In this document: positions 23,628 through 33,583 of the stretch, in pieces | Layout: each line of letters begins with the position of its first letter | How positions within the stretch are numbered: position 1 is the stretch's first letter | Source of the DNA: Paludibacteraceae bacterium | GTDB taxonomy: Bacteria > Bacteroidota > Bacteroidia > Bacteroidales > Paludibacteraceae | Direction of reading: 5' to 3' | Length of the DNA stretch: 39,201 nucleotides | NCBI GenBank assembly: GCA_905233255.1 | Contig: CAJOCN010000012.1 | Span: 1 to 39,201 of the forward strand | Notes under the pieces: model-generated | The model's database searches: none | Told to the model about the DNA's origin: nothing | The model's input: only the letters and a program-made list of their open reading frames with translations | Made by a program: the position numbers and the translations under genes

Positions 23628-25445
23628 ATGAGTATGAAAAAGTATATACCAAGCGTCCTTTGTACATTGTACATTGTCACTTTGTCCTTTATTATGGCTT
23701 CCTGCAACATGGATTTGTATCCCGAAGACCAACTCTCTACGGCTACTTATTTCTCTTCAGAGACAGCCCTGCGGGAATATACCAATTATTTCTATCGCAT
23801 GTTGCCATCACCTGAGACGATGTATGCCGAGGAGGGAGAGCATTTTGTCGCTCCTACACCCAATGACATGGTCAAGGGTACAAGAGACATCCATTGCGGC
23901 GAGGCATACTGGTCGAAAGATCAGTGGATGAACCTTCGCAAAGTCAATTATTTTCTGGCTAATGCAGGACAATGCGAGGATGTGAAGGCACTCAATCGCT
24001 ATAAGGGAGTTGCTTATTTCTTTCGGGCGTATTTCTATTTCGACATGCTCCGCCATTTCGGCGCAGTACCATGGTATGATGAGGTAATCAACGCTGATGA
24101 TGAAGCAGCGCTTGCCAAGCCCCGTGATTCCCGCGAAATCATCATCCGGCATATCATAACCGACTTGGACTCTGCCTATCTGCTCTTACCCACTGCCAAA
24201 ACGACGGGAGAGGTGAATGCCTATACGGCATTGGCACTCAAATCCAGAGCATGCCTCTTTGAAGGAACCTTCCGGAAATATCATGCCGGAACCACCTTCA
24301 ATGGCGGTAGTGATTTGTATAACGAACAACTGCCTTGGGATAACCTGCTCCAACTTGCTGCCGATGCTTCCCTTAAACTGATGCAGGAAGGCGGATACCG
24401 GCTCTATACATCCGGTCCGGAACCTTACAGGGATTTATTCGCTACCATTATGCCGAGAGACGAGGAGGTCATCTGGGCGCGATATTACAGCAAGGACTTG
24501 GATATCAAGCATAATGCACAAGGCTGGTCGGTTGCACGCCAGACAGGCTTTACTAAACGCCATGCCGACCTCTATCTCATGACCGACGGCACACGTTTTA
24601 CCGATATACCCGGCTTTGATACTGTCACATACCTGAATGTCTTCACTTCCCGTGACCCGCGTATGGCGCAGACAATCCATGCTCCGGGATACATCCAAAT
24701 GGGAGCAGATAAATCCTACGCCGTCAATATGCAGATGACCTATACCGGATACAAATATATCAAGTATATCATGGAATCCTCGTATAATAACTGGGGAGGG
24801 AGCGTCTGCGCGATGCCCGTCTTCCGGCTCGCGGAGATATATCTCAACTATGCCGAAGCCAAAGCCGAACTCGGTACGCTCACCCAGACCGATCTGGATA
24901 TATCCGTCAATCTCCTCCGTGACCGCGTAGGAATGGCGCATCTGGATATGGCTGCGACGAACGCCAATCCCGATGCCTCTCTCACCGATGCTAATGGCTA
25001 TGGATTTTCTTCACCTGTTCTCCTCGCGCATCCAAACAAAGGCGTGCTTCTGGAAATCCGAAGGGAAAGAATGGTGGAAACACCGCTGGAAGGACTCCAC
25101 CTCTGGGATATACTCCGCTGGAGAGAAGGACATCTTTTTACCTTGCCTCGACTCGGATTATACTTCCCCGGTGCGGGCAAGTATGATATGACGGGAGACG
25201 GAAAACCCAACATCCTGCTTGCCCCGGCAAAACAGTCCGGCGGCATCGGTGTCACATGTCTCGTCTTTGACCAGGATATCACCCTCACAGGAGGAACTCA
25301 CGGTAACATGGTGGCATATAAAAATATGATCCTCCAATGGGATGAGAACAAAGACTACCTCTGGCCGCTTCCTATCTCTGATAGGACGATGACTATGGGA
25401 GCTTTGACCCAAAATCCGGGATGGCAGGATAATATTTCATTTTAA
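23628..25445 (+). CDS. SusD/RagB-family surface ligand-binding lipoprotein
   Basis: 605 residues; an in-frame ATG at 23634 (MKKYIPS) is an equally good start. The signal ends in SFIMASC, a lipobox, then the usual SusD opening MDLYPEDQLSTATYFSSE. TPR-like helices follow (YFLANAGQCEDVKALNRYKGVAYFFRAYFYF) together with the conserved RLAEIYLNYAEAKAELG and C-terminal EIRRERMVETPLEGLHLWD. It forms the lid over SusC. The signal peptide is encoded by a heptanucleotide repeat. The gap to susC is 6 bases. Confidence 0.95.
   Translation: MSMKKYIPSVLCTLYIVTLSFIMASCNMDLYPEDQLSTATYFSSETALREYTNYFYRMLPSPETMYAEEGEHFVAPTPNDMVKGTRDIHCGEAYWSKDQWMNLRKVNYFLANAGQCEDVKALNRYKGVAYFFRAYFYFDMLRHFGAVPWYDEVINADDEAALAKPRDSREIIIRHIITDLDSAYLLLPTAKTTGEVNAYTALALKSRACLFEGTFRKYHAGTTFNGGSDLYNEQLPWDNLLQLAADASLKLMQEGGYRLYTSGPEPYRDLFATIMPRDEEVIWARYYSKDLDIKHNAQGWSVARQTGFTKRHADLYLMTDGTRFTDIPGFDTVTYLNVFTSRDPRMAQTIHAPGYIQMGADKSYAVNMQMTYTGYKYIKYIMESSYNNWGGSVCAMPVFRLAEIYLNYAEAKAELGTLTQTDLDISVNLLRDRVGMAHLDMAATNANPDASLTDANGYGFSSPVLLAHPNKGVLLEIRRERMVETPLEGLHLWDILRWREGHLFTLPRLGLYFPGAGKYDMTGDGKPNILLAPAKQSGGIGVTCLVFDQDITLTGGTHGNMVAYKNMILQWDENKDYLWPLPISDRTMTMGALTQNPGWQDNISF
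23653..23687 (+). repeat. Heptanucleotide repeat encoding the SusD signal peptide
   Basis: Units GCGTCCT, TTGTACA, TTGTACA, TTGTCAC, TTTGTCC. They encode VLCTLYIVTLS. Copy change would switch this lipoprotein out of frame. Confidence 0.7.
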
Positions 25446-25473
25446 ATTAATTATTTCTTAAATTTTTAAAATC

Positions 25474-27108
25474 ATGAGAAAGATTTTCTTTTCTGTGCTC
25501 TTGGCAGCACTCACAATGAGCCTCAATGCTCAAGACGAAGTAATCCGTTATTTCTTCTCACCCGACGGTAACGGGGATGGTGACGGCTCATCATGGGAAA
25601 ACGCGGCTTCTGGCGACTATCTGGGAACTACCCTCAATGACGCCGAACCGGGTACCGAGTTCTACCTCATGGAAGGCAATTATCTGCCGGATATGAATAC
25701 CAACCGCTGGATTATACCCCAAGGAGTTGTTATTAAAGGAGGCTATCCGGCTACCATGACAGGCACGGATACCAAGTATTCCTATGCCAACGGAGGGCAG
25801 TCCGTCTTCTCCGCCGATCTGGATGGAGACGGCAACGGAGATAACACCTCTTACTCTTTTGTTTACATAGGCCCGGGCGTTCCTACTCAGGCTTCTAACG
25901 CCTATTACAAAGATTGGGCACGCACGGAAATCTGGGGTATCACTTTCCGGGATGGTAAGCGTGTTAATAGCAAGTATTGGGGAAATATGGTCTTCGTACA
26001 GGCGGCGCAAGCGGATTTCCATTTCTGCCGGTTCATTAACAATAATTCCCAAACGACAGATGATGTCAACGGCTCCAATGGAGCGTTGGAGATTTGGGGA
26101 TCATCCGTACGATGCTATGATTGTATATTCCGCGATAATATATCCGCAAAGGGTTCTGGAGCTGCCTTTCAGGTCAGAGCCCGTAAATCCGACTCTTCTA
26201 CGACTGACCCCAATGACGCCGCTATCGCATACTTCGAACGCTGTGAGTTCCGTAATAATATCGCTTTCAGCACCCTTACCAGTACAACGGATGACGAGAA
26301 ATGGGGACAATACGGAGGATGCTGCTCCATTGCCGATAACGGGGGAACTGTCTATATGATCAACTGCCTTGTTGCGGATAGCAAATGTTGGTATCGGGGC
26401 ACTGGTATTCGTGTCAGCACCAATACAACTGCATATTTCATCTGCAATACATTCTATAATAACCCCTGCCGCTCGCGTGGTAGCCGCGATACGAACGAAG
26501 GCGCTGCGGTCTCTGCAGGAGATAACTCCAAAACCTATTTCGCAGGAAATATCATGGTGGAGTATGCTGAGAACGATGATTACACCCTTACCGATCCGGA
26601 AGTCTATATCCAGAATGCTTCTGCCTCCGTACAATCGGCCGGATATAATGTCCTCGGTTCCGTGAAGAATAATAGTACCCAACCGGGCGGTTTCATTGCC
26701 TCCGACCGCATCCCTGCTTCGCAGACCTCCCTTAATACCATCGAGTCGGTCTTCGGTGCGAATACTATCGGAAACCATGGAGGTGTAAGCAACGTAATCG
26801 CCCCGCTCGCTGCTGCGGTACCGACTATGACAATGGCTGATCTCAAAGCCGTAATCAATACATGGCCCATAGATGCGATGGCGAAAGGTATGGATTTGGA
26901 TAAAGACCAGCGTGGATATACCCGTGCCGCCAATACGCTCTCCGGCTCATATGACCCTAACGGAACAGCTCCCGAGGGTGAGGACGACAAACAGGCTATT
27001 GACCATGTACAGGGAGACAATGGGCATTGTACAAAGGTCTTACGGGATGGCCATGTACTCATCATCCGCGGAGAAAAAATCTTCAATACAATCGGTCAGC
27101 AGTTATAA
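25474..27108 (+). CDS. Secreted right-handed beta-helix protein
   Basis: 544 residues with a signal peptide (LLAALTMSLNAQ). The opening YFFSPDGNGDGDGSSWENA and GTEFYLMEGNYLPD is the start of a parallel beta-helix of the Pmp/choice-of-anchor kind, followed by repeated coils (FHFCRFINNNSQ, CYDCIFRDNISAKGSG, FERCEFRNNIAF, MINCLVADSKCWYRG, FICNTFYNNPCRS). The tail TKVLRDGHVLIIRG...IGQQL is the shared sorting tag. Its leader resembles that of the gene at 18353 (AT-rich, taaattt-type). It lies between SusD and the enzyme genes, where PULs usually place surface glycan-binding proteins or lyases. No active site can be assigned. Confidence 0.85.
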   Translation: MRKIFFSVLLAALTMSLNAQDEVIRYFFSPDGNGDGDGSSWENAASGDYLGTTLNDAEPGTEFYLMEGNYLPDMNTNRWIIPQGVVIKGGYPATMTGTDTKYSYANGGQSVFSADLDGDGNGDNTSYSFVYIGPGVPTQASNAYYKDWARTEIWGITFRDGKRVNSKYWGNMVFVQAAQADFHFCRFINNNSQTTDDVNGSNGALEIWGSSVRCYDCIFRDNISAKGSGAAFQVRARKSDSSTTDPNDAAIAYFERCEFRNNIAFSTLTSTTDDEKWGQYGGCCSIADNGGTVYMINCLVADSKCWYRGTGIRVSTNTTAYFICNTFYNNPCRSRGSRDTNEGAAVSAGDNSKTYFAGNIMVEYAENDDYTLTDPEVYIQNASASVQSAGYNVLGSVKNNSTQPGGFIASDRIPASQTSLNTIESVFGANTIGNHGGVSNVIAPLAAAVPTMTMADLKAVINTWPIDAMAKGMDLDKDQRGYTRAANTLSGSYDPNGTAPEGEDDKQAIDHVQGDNGHCTKVLRDGHVLIIRGEKIFNTIGQQL

Positions 27109-27139
27109 ATCATACATTGTATTTTATCAAATAATACAT

Positions 27140-27733
27140 ATGACATATATTTTTGATATGGGAGGGATTCTTGTCGATATAGATGTACAAGGATTTGTCA
27201 AACGGTTTGCCGCGCTTATGCCTCCGGAAATACGGTTTGTCGCATCGCCTGACGAACTGCTCGGAGGTGGAGGCGATTCTTTCCTGCATGATTATGAGAT
27301 GGGGTATATCGGCACAGAGAAAGCTTTGTCCCATTTTCGTGCACTCTGTCGTCCGGAGGTGACCGATGAGCAGATACGTCAGGTCTGGTTCTCCGAATTA
27401 GCACCTGTACGAAACGAAGTAAAATCATTACTCAGATGCCTGAAAAGTGAAGGAAACACTGTTTTCATGCTATCCAATACAAACCCGATGCATTGGGAGG
27501 AATATATACGGCCTATGTTCTGCTCCGAAGGTTATACCTTGGAGGATTATTTCAACCGGGTCTTCCTCTCCTATGAGTTGCACCTCTTCAAACCGGAAAG
27601 GGCAATGTATGCCGAGATTGAGAAATACATCCCGGCAGGGGATGATGTGATTTATATTGACGATGTGGAGAAAAATCGCCTGGCAGCACCGGATACATGG
27701 TGGACAATGGAAAGTATCAATGCTTTAATATAG
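27140..27733 (+). CDS. HAD-superfamily phosphatase, YihX-like
   Basis: 197 residues, with the start set at ATG 27140 where the HAD motif I appears at once: MTYIFDMGGILVDID, Asp6 being the nucleophile. Motif II is MLSNTNP, motif III Lys is in LFKPERAMY, motif IV is YIDDVEKN. The cap is the small four-helix type. Length and motifs fit E. coli YihX, a glucose-1-phosphate phosphatase, and related sugar-phosphate phosphatases. No signal peptide, so cytoplasmic. The stop is 2 bases before the next ATG. Substrate in this operon could be a sugar phosphate or a glycerol phosphate; that is not decided by sequence. The C-terminus is a little short for the family. Confidence 0.85.
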   Translation: MTYIFDMGGILVDIDVQGFVKRFAALMPPEIRFVASPDELLGGGGDSFLHDYEMGYIGTEKALSHFRALCRPEVTDEQIRQVWFSELAPVRNEVKSLLRCLKSEGNTVFMLSNTNPMHWEEYIRPMFCSEGYTLEDYFNRVFLSYELHLFKPERAMYAEIEKYIPAGDDVIYIDDVEKNRLAAPDTWWTMESINALI

Positions 27734-27735
27734 AT

Positions 27736-30084
27736 ATGAAAATGCTTAATCATAAATTTTATTCTCTCTTATTCCTCCTTGTCGGATGGAGTTCCATACA
27801 ACTGATGGCGGAGGAGGTGGGCGTACACAGGTTTGCTACCTATAATGTCCGTTATGTCAATCCTAAGAACGGCGATTCGGGAGAGAAACTGTGGGCGAAC
27901 CGCCGCCAGTACGTAGTGCGGAATATCACAGGATATGATTTTGATGTGGTCGGAATGGAGGAAGTCACGGGAAACAATGTGGATCCACAGACAGGGAAAT
28001 CCCAGCTTCAGGATCTGCGGGATATGCTTACGGACTATGCAGATTTCGCAGTAGAAAGAGAGGGTAGAAACTACGAGTATAATGCTATTTTCTACAAGAA
28101 AGCGAAATACTCCCTCTTGGAGAAAGGCTACTTCTATGTCAACGAGCATCCCGAAACGCCGGGGGCTGGCTGGGGGGCGGAACTGCCTCGTTCCTGCCTC
28201 TGGGTGCATCTCTCGGTCAAGAATACCGGGCAGGACTTCTATTTCTTCTGTACCCATGCTAACTATGGACCTACCGAAAGCGGTATTCAATCCGGCAGAC
28301 TGATTGGTAGCAAAGTATGTGAGATAGCAGGGAATAAACCCGTGGTACTCGTGGGGGATTTCAATATGGTGCGCGATAACCACGAGGAGGCGTATCGCGG
28401 CTATGCTTCACGGTTGTATGACTTGGCGCTGACTACTCCTCTCAATCAATGTCTGCCGGCTGATGGCCCGCAGATAAAGATTACTACCTCGGAATGGACA
28501 CCGGCTGTCAATCATCCTTCCGGCCAGGAGTATGATTATATCTTCTATGACCACATGGAGCCTCTCTCCCGTCATATCATCACTGAGTATTACCCGGAGT
28601 CCGGTAGAACCGTCAATCCCTCGGACCATTATCCACTCATGGGACGGTTCCGCCTCCAGTCTGCTCCGCGTCCTACCTCTTTTCATGCTTCGGACAACGC
28701 CTCCTTGGCTCAGGCTCTCGCTTCGGTGACGATGGGGGATACCCTGTGCCTCACAGCCGGTACTTACCCGCTTGCACAGGCTATAGAGCCGGCATGCTCT
28801 ATGGTTATATCCGGTGGATGGGACGACTCCTTTTCCGCACAAACCGGATATTCGCATTTCGCAGCCGATGGACTTCAGGAAGCCTTGATCAATGTGCCTC
28901 ATTATTTTAACATGACGCTTGATCATATCGAATTGTCCGGAGCGGCGAATGCGGCGACTACCGGAGGTGGCGCCATCTATTCCTTCGGGCCGGAAGTGCA
29001 CTTGCAACATTGTTATATTCACGACAACACTGCCTCCGCTTTTGGGGGTGGTGTTGTGCATAAAGGTGAGCAGATGACCATACGTGATTGTATCTTTGAG
29101 GCCAATTCTTCCAATATAGGTGGTGCGCTATATTGCCAGGAACGCGACCTTGTGGTGCTCCATGATAGCCGCTTTCAGTCGAATACCGCTACCTTCGGGG
29201 CTGCTGTCGAATTGGCGGATTTCCATCTGTTGGATATGCAGCGGTCGGCTTTCGTTGCCAACACCGCCTCTGCACACGGAGCCGTTGACATAGCTCCGGA
29301 GAAGGCACCGCTCGCCGCACATATCCTCAACTGTTCGTTTCTGAATAATACACTCTCCGCTCAAAAAGGAATGGCTTCTATCACCAAACGGTACGGAGGA
29401 ACTGCCATTTGGGCGGATATGACGGACCAAAATATCCAACTCAACATCGGTCTGTGCTCCTTCATGGGAAACCATTGCTCTTTTAATGGCCTCGATGAGA
29501 ATCTTGCAGGAGGGGCGTTGGCGGTATTCAAAGCCAAACTATGTCTCATGGATAATCTGGTGATAGCCAATAACCGTACCATCGCGGATAGTCAGCCTCG
29601 CTGGCATGATCTCTATATCACGGCGGATGTCAACTTCTGGAGAAACACCTATAACCTCTATTCTGACTCTCCCGTGCTTACTGGATGGGAGCAACATATC
29701 ACCGCTACCTTCGGTGGTACTCTCTCGGATGGTATATATATACCGCAAGTGCTACCGTCAGGGGCATATCCGGTCCTCAAAAAAACACTCGGTTCTTATA
29801 ACCTGGCTTGTCTGCCTACTAACCAGCGTCTCTGTGAATCAACGTTTACCTACGATCTGAATGGGGACGGAACAATCGGCGGATATATTGCATGGGATAT
29901 GCTCAATAACCAGCGTGCAGTACGCTCGTGCATTGGTGCAGTGGAATATACTGGCGAGAACGAACAGGACCTGAAATCGTTATCCGCAGAGGATTATAAA
30001 ACGACCAAGGTGCTTCAAAACGGGCAGATACTTATTATCGGAAAACAACAAATATTCACTATTAACGGAATCAGATTACAATGA
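27736..30084 (+). CDS. Secreted endonuclease/exonuclease/phosphatase-fold hydrolase fused to a beta-helix
   Basis: 782 residues from ATG 27736, which gives a signal peptide (MKMLNHKFYSLLFLLVGW...LMA); a longer in-frame start at 27697 lies inside the HAD gene and is rejected. The N-terminal EEP fold (about 30-320) has the full set of motifs: TYNVRY, GMEEVTG, the His in CTHANYG, GDFNM, and SDHYPLMGRF. EEP enzymes cut phosphodiester or phosphomonoester bonds in nucleic acids, sphingomyelin or inositol phosphates. The C-terminal part (about 325-700) is a right-handed beta-helix (CYIHDNTASAFGGGV, SRFQSNTATFGAAV) and the protein ends in the shared tag KVLQNGQILIIG...INGIRLQ. Probably a surface phosphodiesterase. 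Stop and next start overlap as ATGA. Confidence 0.85.
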   Translation: MKMLNHKFYSLLFLLVGWSSIQLMAEEVGVHRFATYNVRYVNPKNGDSGEKLWANRRQYVVRNITGYDFDVVGMEEVTGNNVDPQTGKSQLQDLRDMLTDYADFAVEREGRNYEYNAIFYKKAKYSLLEKGYFYVNEHPETPGAGWGAELPRSCLWVHLSVKNTGQDFYFFCTHANYGPTESGIQSGRLIGSKVCEIAGNKPVVLVGDFNMVRDNHEEAYRGYASRLYDLALTTPLNQCLPADGPQIKITTSEWTPAVNHPSGQEYDYIFYDHMEPLSRHIITEYYPESGRTVNPSDHYPLMGRFRLQSAPRPTSFHASDNASLAQALASVTMGDTLCLTAGTYPLAQAIEPACSMVISGGWDDSFSAQTGYSHFAADGLQEALINVPHYFNMTLDHIELSGAANAATTGGGAIYSFGPEVHLQHCYIHDNTASAFGGGVVHKGEQMTIRDCIFEANSSNIGGALYCQERDLVVLHDSRFQSNTATFGAAVELADFHLLDMQRSAFVANTASAHGAVDIAPEKAPLAAHILNCSFLNNTLSAQKGMASITKRYGGTAIWADMTDQNIQLNIGLCSFMGNHCSFNGLDENLAGGALAVFKAKLCLMDNLVIANNRTIADSQPRWHDLYITADVNFWRNTYNLYSDSPVLTGWEQHITATFGGTLSDGIYIPQVLPSGAYPVLKKTLGSYNLACLPTNQRLCESTFTYDLNGDGTIGGYIAWDMLNNQRAVRSCIGAVEYTGENEQDLKSLSAEDYKTTKVLQNGQILIIGKQQIFTINGIRLQ

Positions 30085-32162
30085 AACGCAATAAAGTAAT
30101 TTCTTTCTTCCTCTTGTTCACATCGTTCGCCATGGCGCAATCGCCTTGGGTTATCTCGGTTGATCAGCCCCTCAAAGGAGATTATTTCGGAATAACATCG
30201 GCGAATGGCCAGATCGGCTTGGTCAGCAGCCGTTCTCCTTTGGAGGTGGATAAGGTGGTAGTAGGCGGATTGTACGATATATACGGCTCGGGCAGAGTGA
30301 ATAACTATTTCCCGAATATCAACCCGTTGGATATCGAATTGCGAGTGAACGGAGAAAGGTTGAACCGGCGGAATATCCGTGACTACCATCAAGAGATGAA
30401 TTTGCATAACGCAGCCTTCCGCGGTTCATTTACTTATCAGGATAAGGTGCGCGTGCAATACACGATTGTAGCACTCCGTCAGATGCCCTTTGGCTATATG
30501 ACGGATGTGTGTGTAGAGGTGCTGCAGGAGTGCCGTATGCGTGTAACTAATCAGCACCGAACGCCCGAGGCACTCCGGGAACCGCATGCCTATTTTACGC
30601 AGATAGATAATAAAGCCAATCCGCTCTATAAAGGTTCCTATCCGCATTACCGCTTGATGACTACTACAGCTCTTTCCCCTACCGGAAGATATGAACTGTC
30701 GGCTACAACGGCTTTCCTTTTTCCCCATCAAGATAGTAATGGACTCAAATACGCCAATATACAGATTCCTGATATTACCCATCGTGAGGACCGGGGAGTA
30801 GGCAGGCAGACCATGGAGTTTGAGCAATCGCTCCATCCGGGCGATACGCTCCATTTCTGCCTTGTAGGGAATATCATGGGCTCCAATGTGATGCCGGATA
30901 TCCGCAATGAGACCGAGCGCTTGACGGTATATCAACTGCTCGAAGGGTACGACCGTCTGTGGAAACGGCATAATGATGCGTGGGATGACCTTTGGACAAG
31001 TGATATACTGGTTGAGGGGGATGATCAGGCACAACAGGATATTCACGCTATGCTCTATCATCATTACGCTTTCTACCGCGATGATAACCCTGCCTCTTGC
31101 TCACCGATGGGATTGAGCGGATTGGGCTATAACGGACATGCGTTCTGGGATTCAGAGACATGGATGTTCCCCGTCCTTCTGCTCATGCGTCCGCAAATGG
31201 CAAAGATGATGCTCCAATATCGTTTTGACCGACTCCCCATGGCGAAAAAAAGAGCCTATATACATGGTTACAAAGGGGCAATGTTCCCTTGGGAATCAGC
31301 TGATACAGGGCAGGAAGAAACCTCCCCCAATAATATGTACCCTTCTACGGAAAACCATATTACAGCGGATGTAGCCATCGCTTGCTGGCAATACTTCTGC
31401 CTGACACAGGATAAAGACTGGCTCCTCGCAACGGGATGGCCCATCATACGCGAGACAGCGGATTTCTGGGCAAGCCGTATCGAACCCGATGGGCAGATTA
31501 TCAACAGCATCGGCGCCGACGAGTGGAGCCAGAACCCGTATGGCGGCAAACAAGTGGATAACAATGCCTATACCATCGGTGCGGCAAAGACGAACCTCCA
31601 ATACGCCCTCTCGGCGGCAAAAGTGCTAGGGATAAAAACTCCGCAGGAATGGACGGAGGCATCGTCACGATTGCACTGGAAATACCTGCCGGATAATGTC
31701 ATTGCGGTCAATGAGACCTATGACGGACAGGTTACCAAACAGGCGGATGTAATACTGCTGGCTTATCCCCTTCATCTTCTTACGGACCCGGGTGAGATAG
31801 AACGAAACATAGCGTATTATAAGTCCAAAGTACCCGACAAACAGACCCCTGCTATGTCCAAATCTATTTACGCGGTCATATACAGCCGTATGGGGAAAGC
31901 CGATGAGGCGCTTTATTACTGGCGAGACTCTTATCTGCCTAACCTCAACCCGCCTTTTCGTGTTATAGCAGAGTTCAACGGAGGTACTAACCCCTATTTT
32001 ATTACTGGAGCCGGAGGGACGCTGCAATCCCTGCTCTTTGGCTTTGCGGGACTGGATATAACCGACAAAGGACTGAAACAGAACTACAAACCCATCTTGC
32101 CCCCGGAGTGGTCACAACTCACCATCCGCAGAAAAGGACAAAAAGATATCGTGATCAAATGA
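30081..32162 (+). CDS. Secreted GH65-family alpha-glucoside hydrolase
   Basis: 693 residues with a signal peptide (VISFFLLFTSFAMAQ). An N-terminal beta-sandwich (about 25-290) precedes an (alpha/alpha)6 barrel. GH65 signatures are GYNGHAFWDSETWMFP (about 350-365), HGYKGAMFPWES, ENHITADVAIACWQY and IGADEWSQNP, whose Glu481 matches the family's general acid. AEFNGGTNPYFITGAGG places Glu631 where hydrolysing members (kojibiose hydrolase, glucosylgalactosyl-hydroxylysine glucosidase) have their catalytic base and where phosphorylases instead bind phosphate. A hydrolase releasing glucose from an alpha-1,2 or similar linkage is therefore more likely than a phosphorylase. Location is periplasmic or surface. 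Start and stop both overlap neighbours by 4 bases (ATGA). Confidence 0.87.
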   Translation: MKRNKVISFFLLFTSFAMAQSPWVISVDQPLKGDYFGITSANGQIGLVSSRSPLEVDKVVVGGLYDIYGSGRVNNYFPNINPLDIELRVNGERLNRRNIRDYHQEMNLHNAAFRGSFTYQDKVRVQYTIVALRQMPFGYMTDVCVEVLQECRMRVTNQHRTPEALREPHAYFTQIDNKANPLYKGSYPHYRLMTTTALSPTGRYELSATTAFLFPHQDSNGLKYANIQIPDITHREDRGVGRQTMEFEQSLHPGDTLHFCLVGNIMGSNVMPDIRNETERLTVYQLLEGYDRLWKRHNDAWDDLWTSDILVEGDDQAQQDIHAMLYHHYAFYRDDNPASCSPMGLSGLGYNGHAFWDSETWMFPVLLLMRPQMAKMMLQYRFDRLPMAKKRAYIHGYKGAMFPWESADTGQEETSPNNMYPSTENHITADVAIACWQYFCLTQDKDWLLATGWPIIRETADFWASRIEPDGQIINSIGADEWSQNPYGGKQVDNNAYTIGAAKTNLQYALSAAKVLGIKTPQEWTEASSRLHWKYLPDNVIAVNETYDGQVTKQADVILLAYPLHLLTDPGEIERNIAYYKSKVPDKQTPAMSKSIYAVIYSRMGKADEALYYWRDSYLPNLNPPFRVIAEFNGGTNPYFITGAGGTLQSLLFGFAGLDITDKGLKQNYKPILPPEWSQLTIRRKGQKDIVIK

Positions 32163-33583
32163 CCAAAAGAGAATTCATACAAACCTTGGGACTGGGTGCC
32201 GCAGTGCTGGCTGTAGGAACCTTGCCGGGCGCATCTTTGATGGAAGCCGCTATACCGGTTGAACCGGAAAAAGAACCAGTCCCGCTTCCTCCGGATACCG
32301 AACGCCTCGCTTTTGGATTGCCTTCTCAAGAGGCCAAAGTGCTGCGGCCGGTGACGGCGGTCGTCATCGGTGCCGGCTCGCGAGGGTCTGTTTATGCGGC
32401 CTATTGTGCACAATATCCGGCCTCGTTGAGAATCGTCGGCGTTGCGGATATAAACACGGTGCGACGCGAACAGATGGCAGCACAATATGATATTCCCCCT
32501 CAATATCAGTTTGCCGATTGGAGAGAGGTCTTCCGGCGGCCTAAATTTGCTGATGCAGTGATTATTGCTACGCCCGATAATCTCCATTACCTCCCTGCTA
32601 TGCAGGCACTCGCATACGGATATGATATCCTCCTGGAGAAACCTATCGCGCAAACAGCAAAAGAATGTACCGATATTCTTCATCAGGCGCGTAAATATGG
32701 ACGGATTGTCGGCGTATGCCATGTGCTACGATACACTCCTTATTTCCGCGCGCTCAAAAGAGTCATTGACGAAGGCAGAGTCGGGAAAATCCTTTCTGTC
32801 CAGCATTTGGAACCTGTGCGCTTTCATCATATGGCTCACTCTTATGTCAGAGGTAATTGGCATTCGTCCAAACAGACGACGCCTATCATTATCGCCAAAG
32901 CCTGTCATGATTTGGATATAATCCGATGGCTGTTGGACAAACCATGCAAAAAAGTCTCTGCTTTCGGCTCGCTCGATTTCTTTACACGGCAAAACGAACC
33001 CAGGGGAGCAGCCGACAGATGTCTTGATTGTGCCGCTGAAAACCAATGTCCTTTCTCGGCAAAGAAAATATATATCCGTGAGCATAAGTACCTTTATGTA
33101 TTCGATAACCTGCCCCGGAATCGGGCTGACAAAGATGCGGTGATAACGGACTACCTGCGTACTACGGATTATGGAAGATGTGTCTTTCGATGCCGGAATG
33201 ACCAATGTGACCATTATGTCTGCAATCTGGAGTTTGAAGATCATATAACGGCCTCGCTTCAGGTGGAAGCACTCACATCATACGGAGGACGAAAGACACG
33301 TATCATGGGTTCTAAAGCGGATATAGTCGGGGATATGGATAGCTTTACTCTGACCGATTTCCTGACCGGCAGGAAATACCTATGGCATGAGGATATTTCC
33401 AAACTGCCTGGGTATGAAGGACATGCTGGCGGAGACTGGGGAATAGTAAAGGATTTCGTATTAGCTGTCGCTCATCAAGACGAGAAATTTCTTTCCTCCG
33501 CGATTGACGTCTCCGTGGAAAGCCATATTATGGGATTCCGCGCTGAACAAGCACGTCTAACCAATAAAATCATAAACTTATGA
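32159..33583 (+). CDS. Gfo/Idh/MocA-family oxidoreductase, probably exported
   Basis: 474 residues from the ATG that overlaps the GH65 stop. The N-terminus, MTKREFIQTLGLGAAVLAVG, resembles a Tat-type signal with K-R instead of R-R. The Rossmann fold starts at VIGAGSRGSVYAAY. The Glu160-Lys161-Pro162 motif (LLEKPIA) and the KACHDLDIIRWLL histidine are the usual catalytic elements of NAD(P)-linked sugar oxidoreductases and GH109-type enzymes. A Cys-rich insert, RCLDCAAENQCPF, may bind metal. The stop overlaps the next start (ATGA). Role may be oxidation or epimerisation of a released sugar; substrate unknown. Confidence 0.88.
   Translation: MTKREFIQTLGLGAAVLAVGTLPGASLMEAAIPVEPEKEPVPLPPDTERLAFGLPSQEAKVLRPVTAVVIGAGSRGSVYAAYCAQYPASLRIVGVADINTVRREQMAAQYDIPPQYQFADWREVFRRPKFADAVIIATPDNLHYLPAMQALAYGYDILLEKPIAQTAKECTDILHQARKYGRIVGVCHVLRYTPYFRALKRVIDEGRVGKILSVQHLEPVRFHHMAHSYVRGNWHSSKQTTPIIIAKACHDLDIIRWLLDKPCKKVSAFGSLDFFTRQNEPRGAADRCLDCAAENQCPFSAKKIYIREHKYLYVFDNLPRNRADKDAVITDYLRTTDYGRCVFRCRNDQCDHYVCNLEFEDHITASLQVEALTSYGGRKTRIMGSKADIVGDMDSFTLTDFLTGRKYLWHEDISKLPGYEGHAGGDWGIVKDFVLAVAHQDEKFLSSAIDVSVESHIMGFRAEQARLTNKIINL

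Noticed and set aside
27660..27760. A frameshift joining the HAD gene to the EEP gene
   Set aside because: The other frame gives a tempting TGYMVDNGKYQCFN, but the present HAD C-terminus (WWTMESINALI) also fits the family and the EEP gene has its own ATG and signal peptide 2 bases after the HAD stop.
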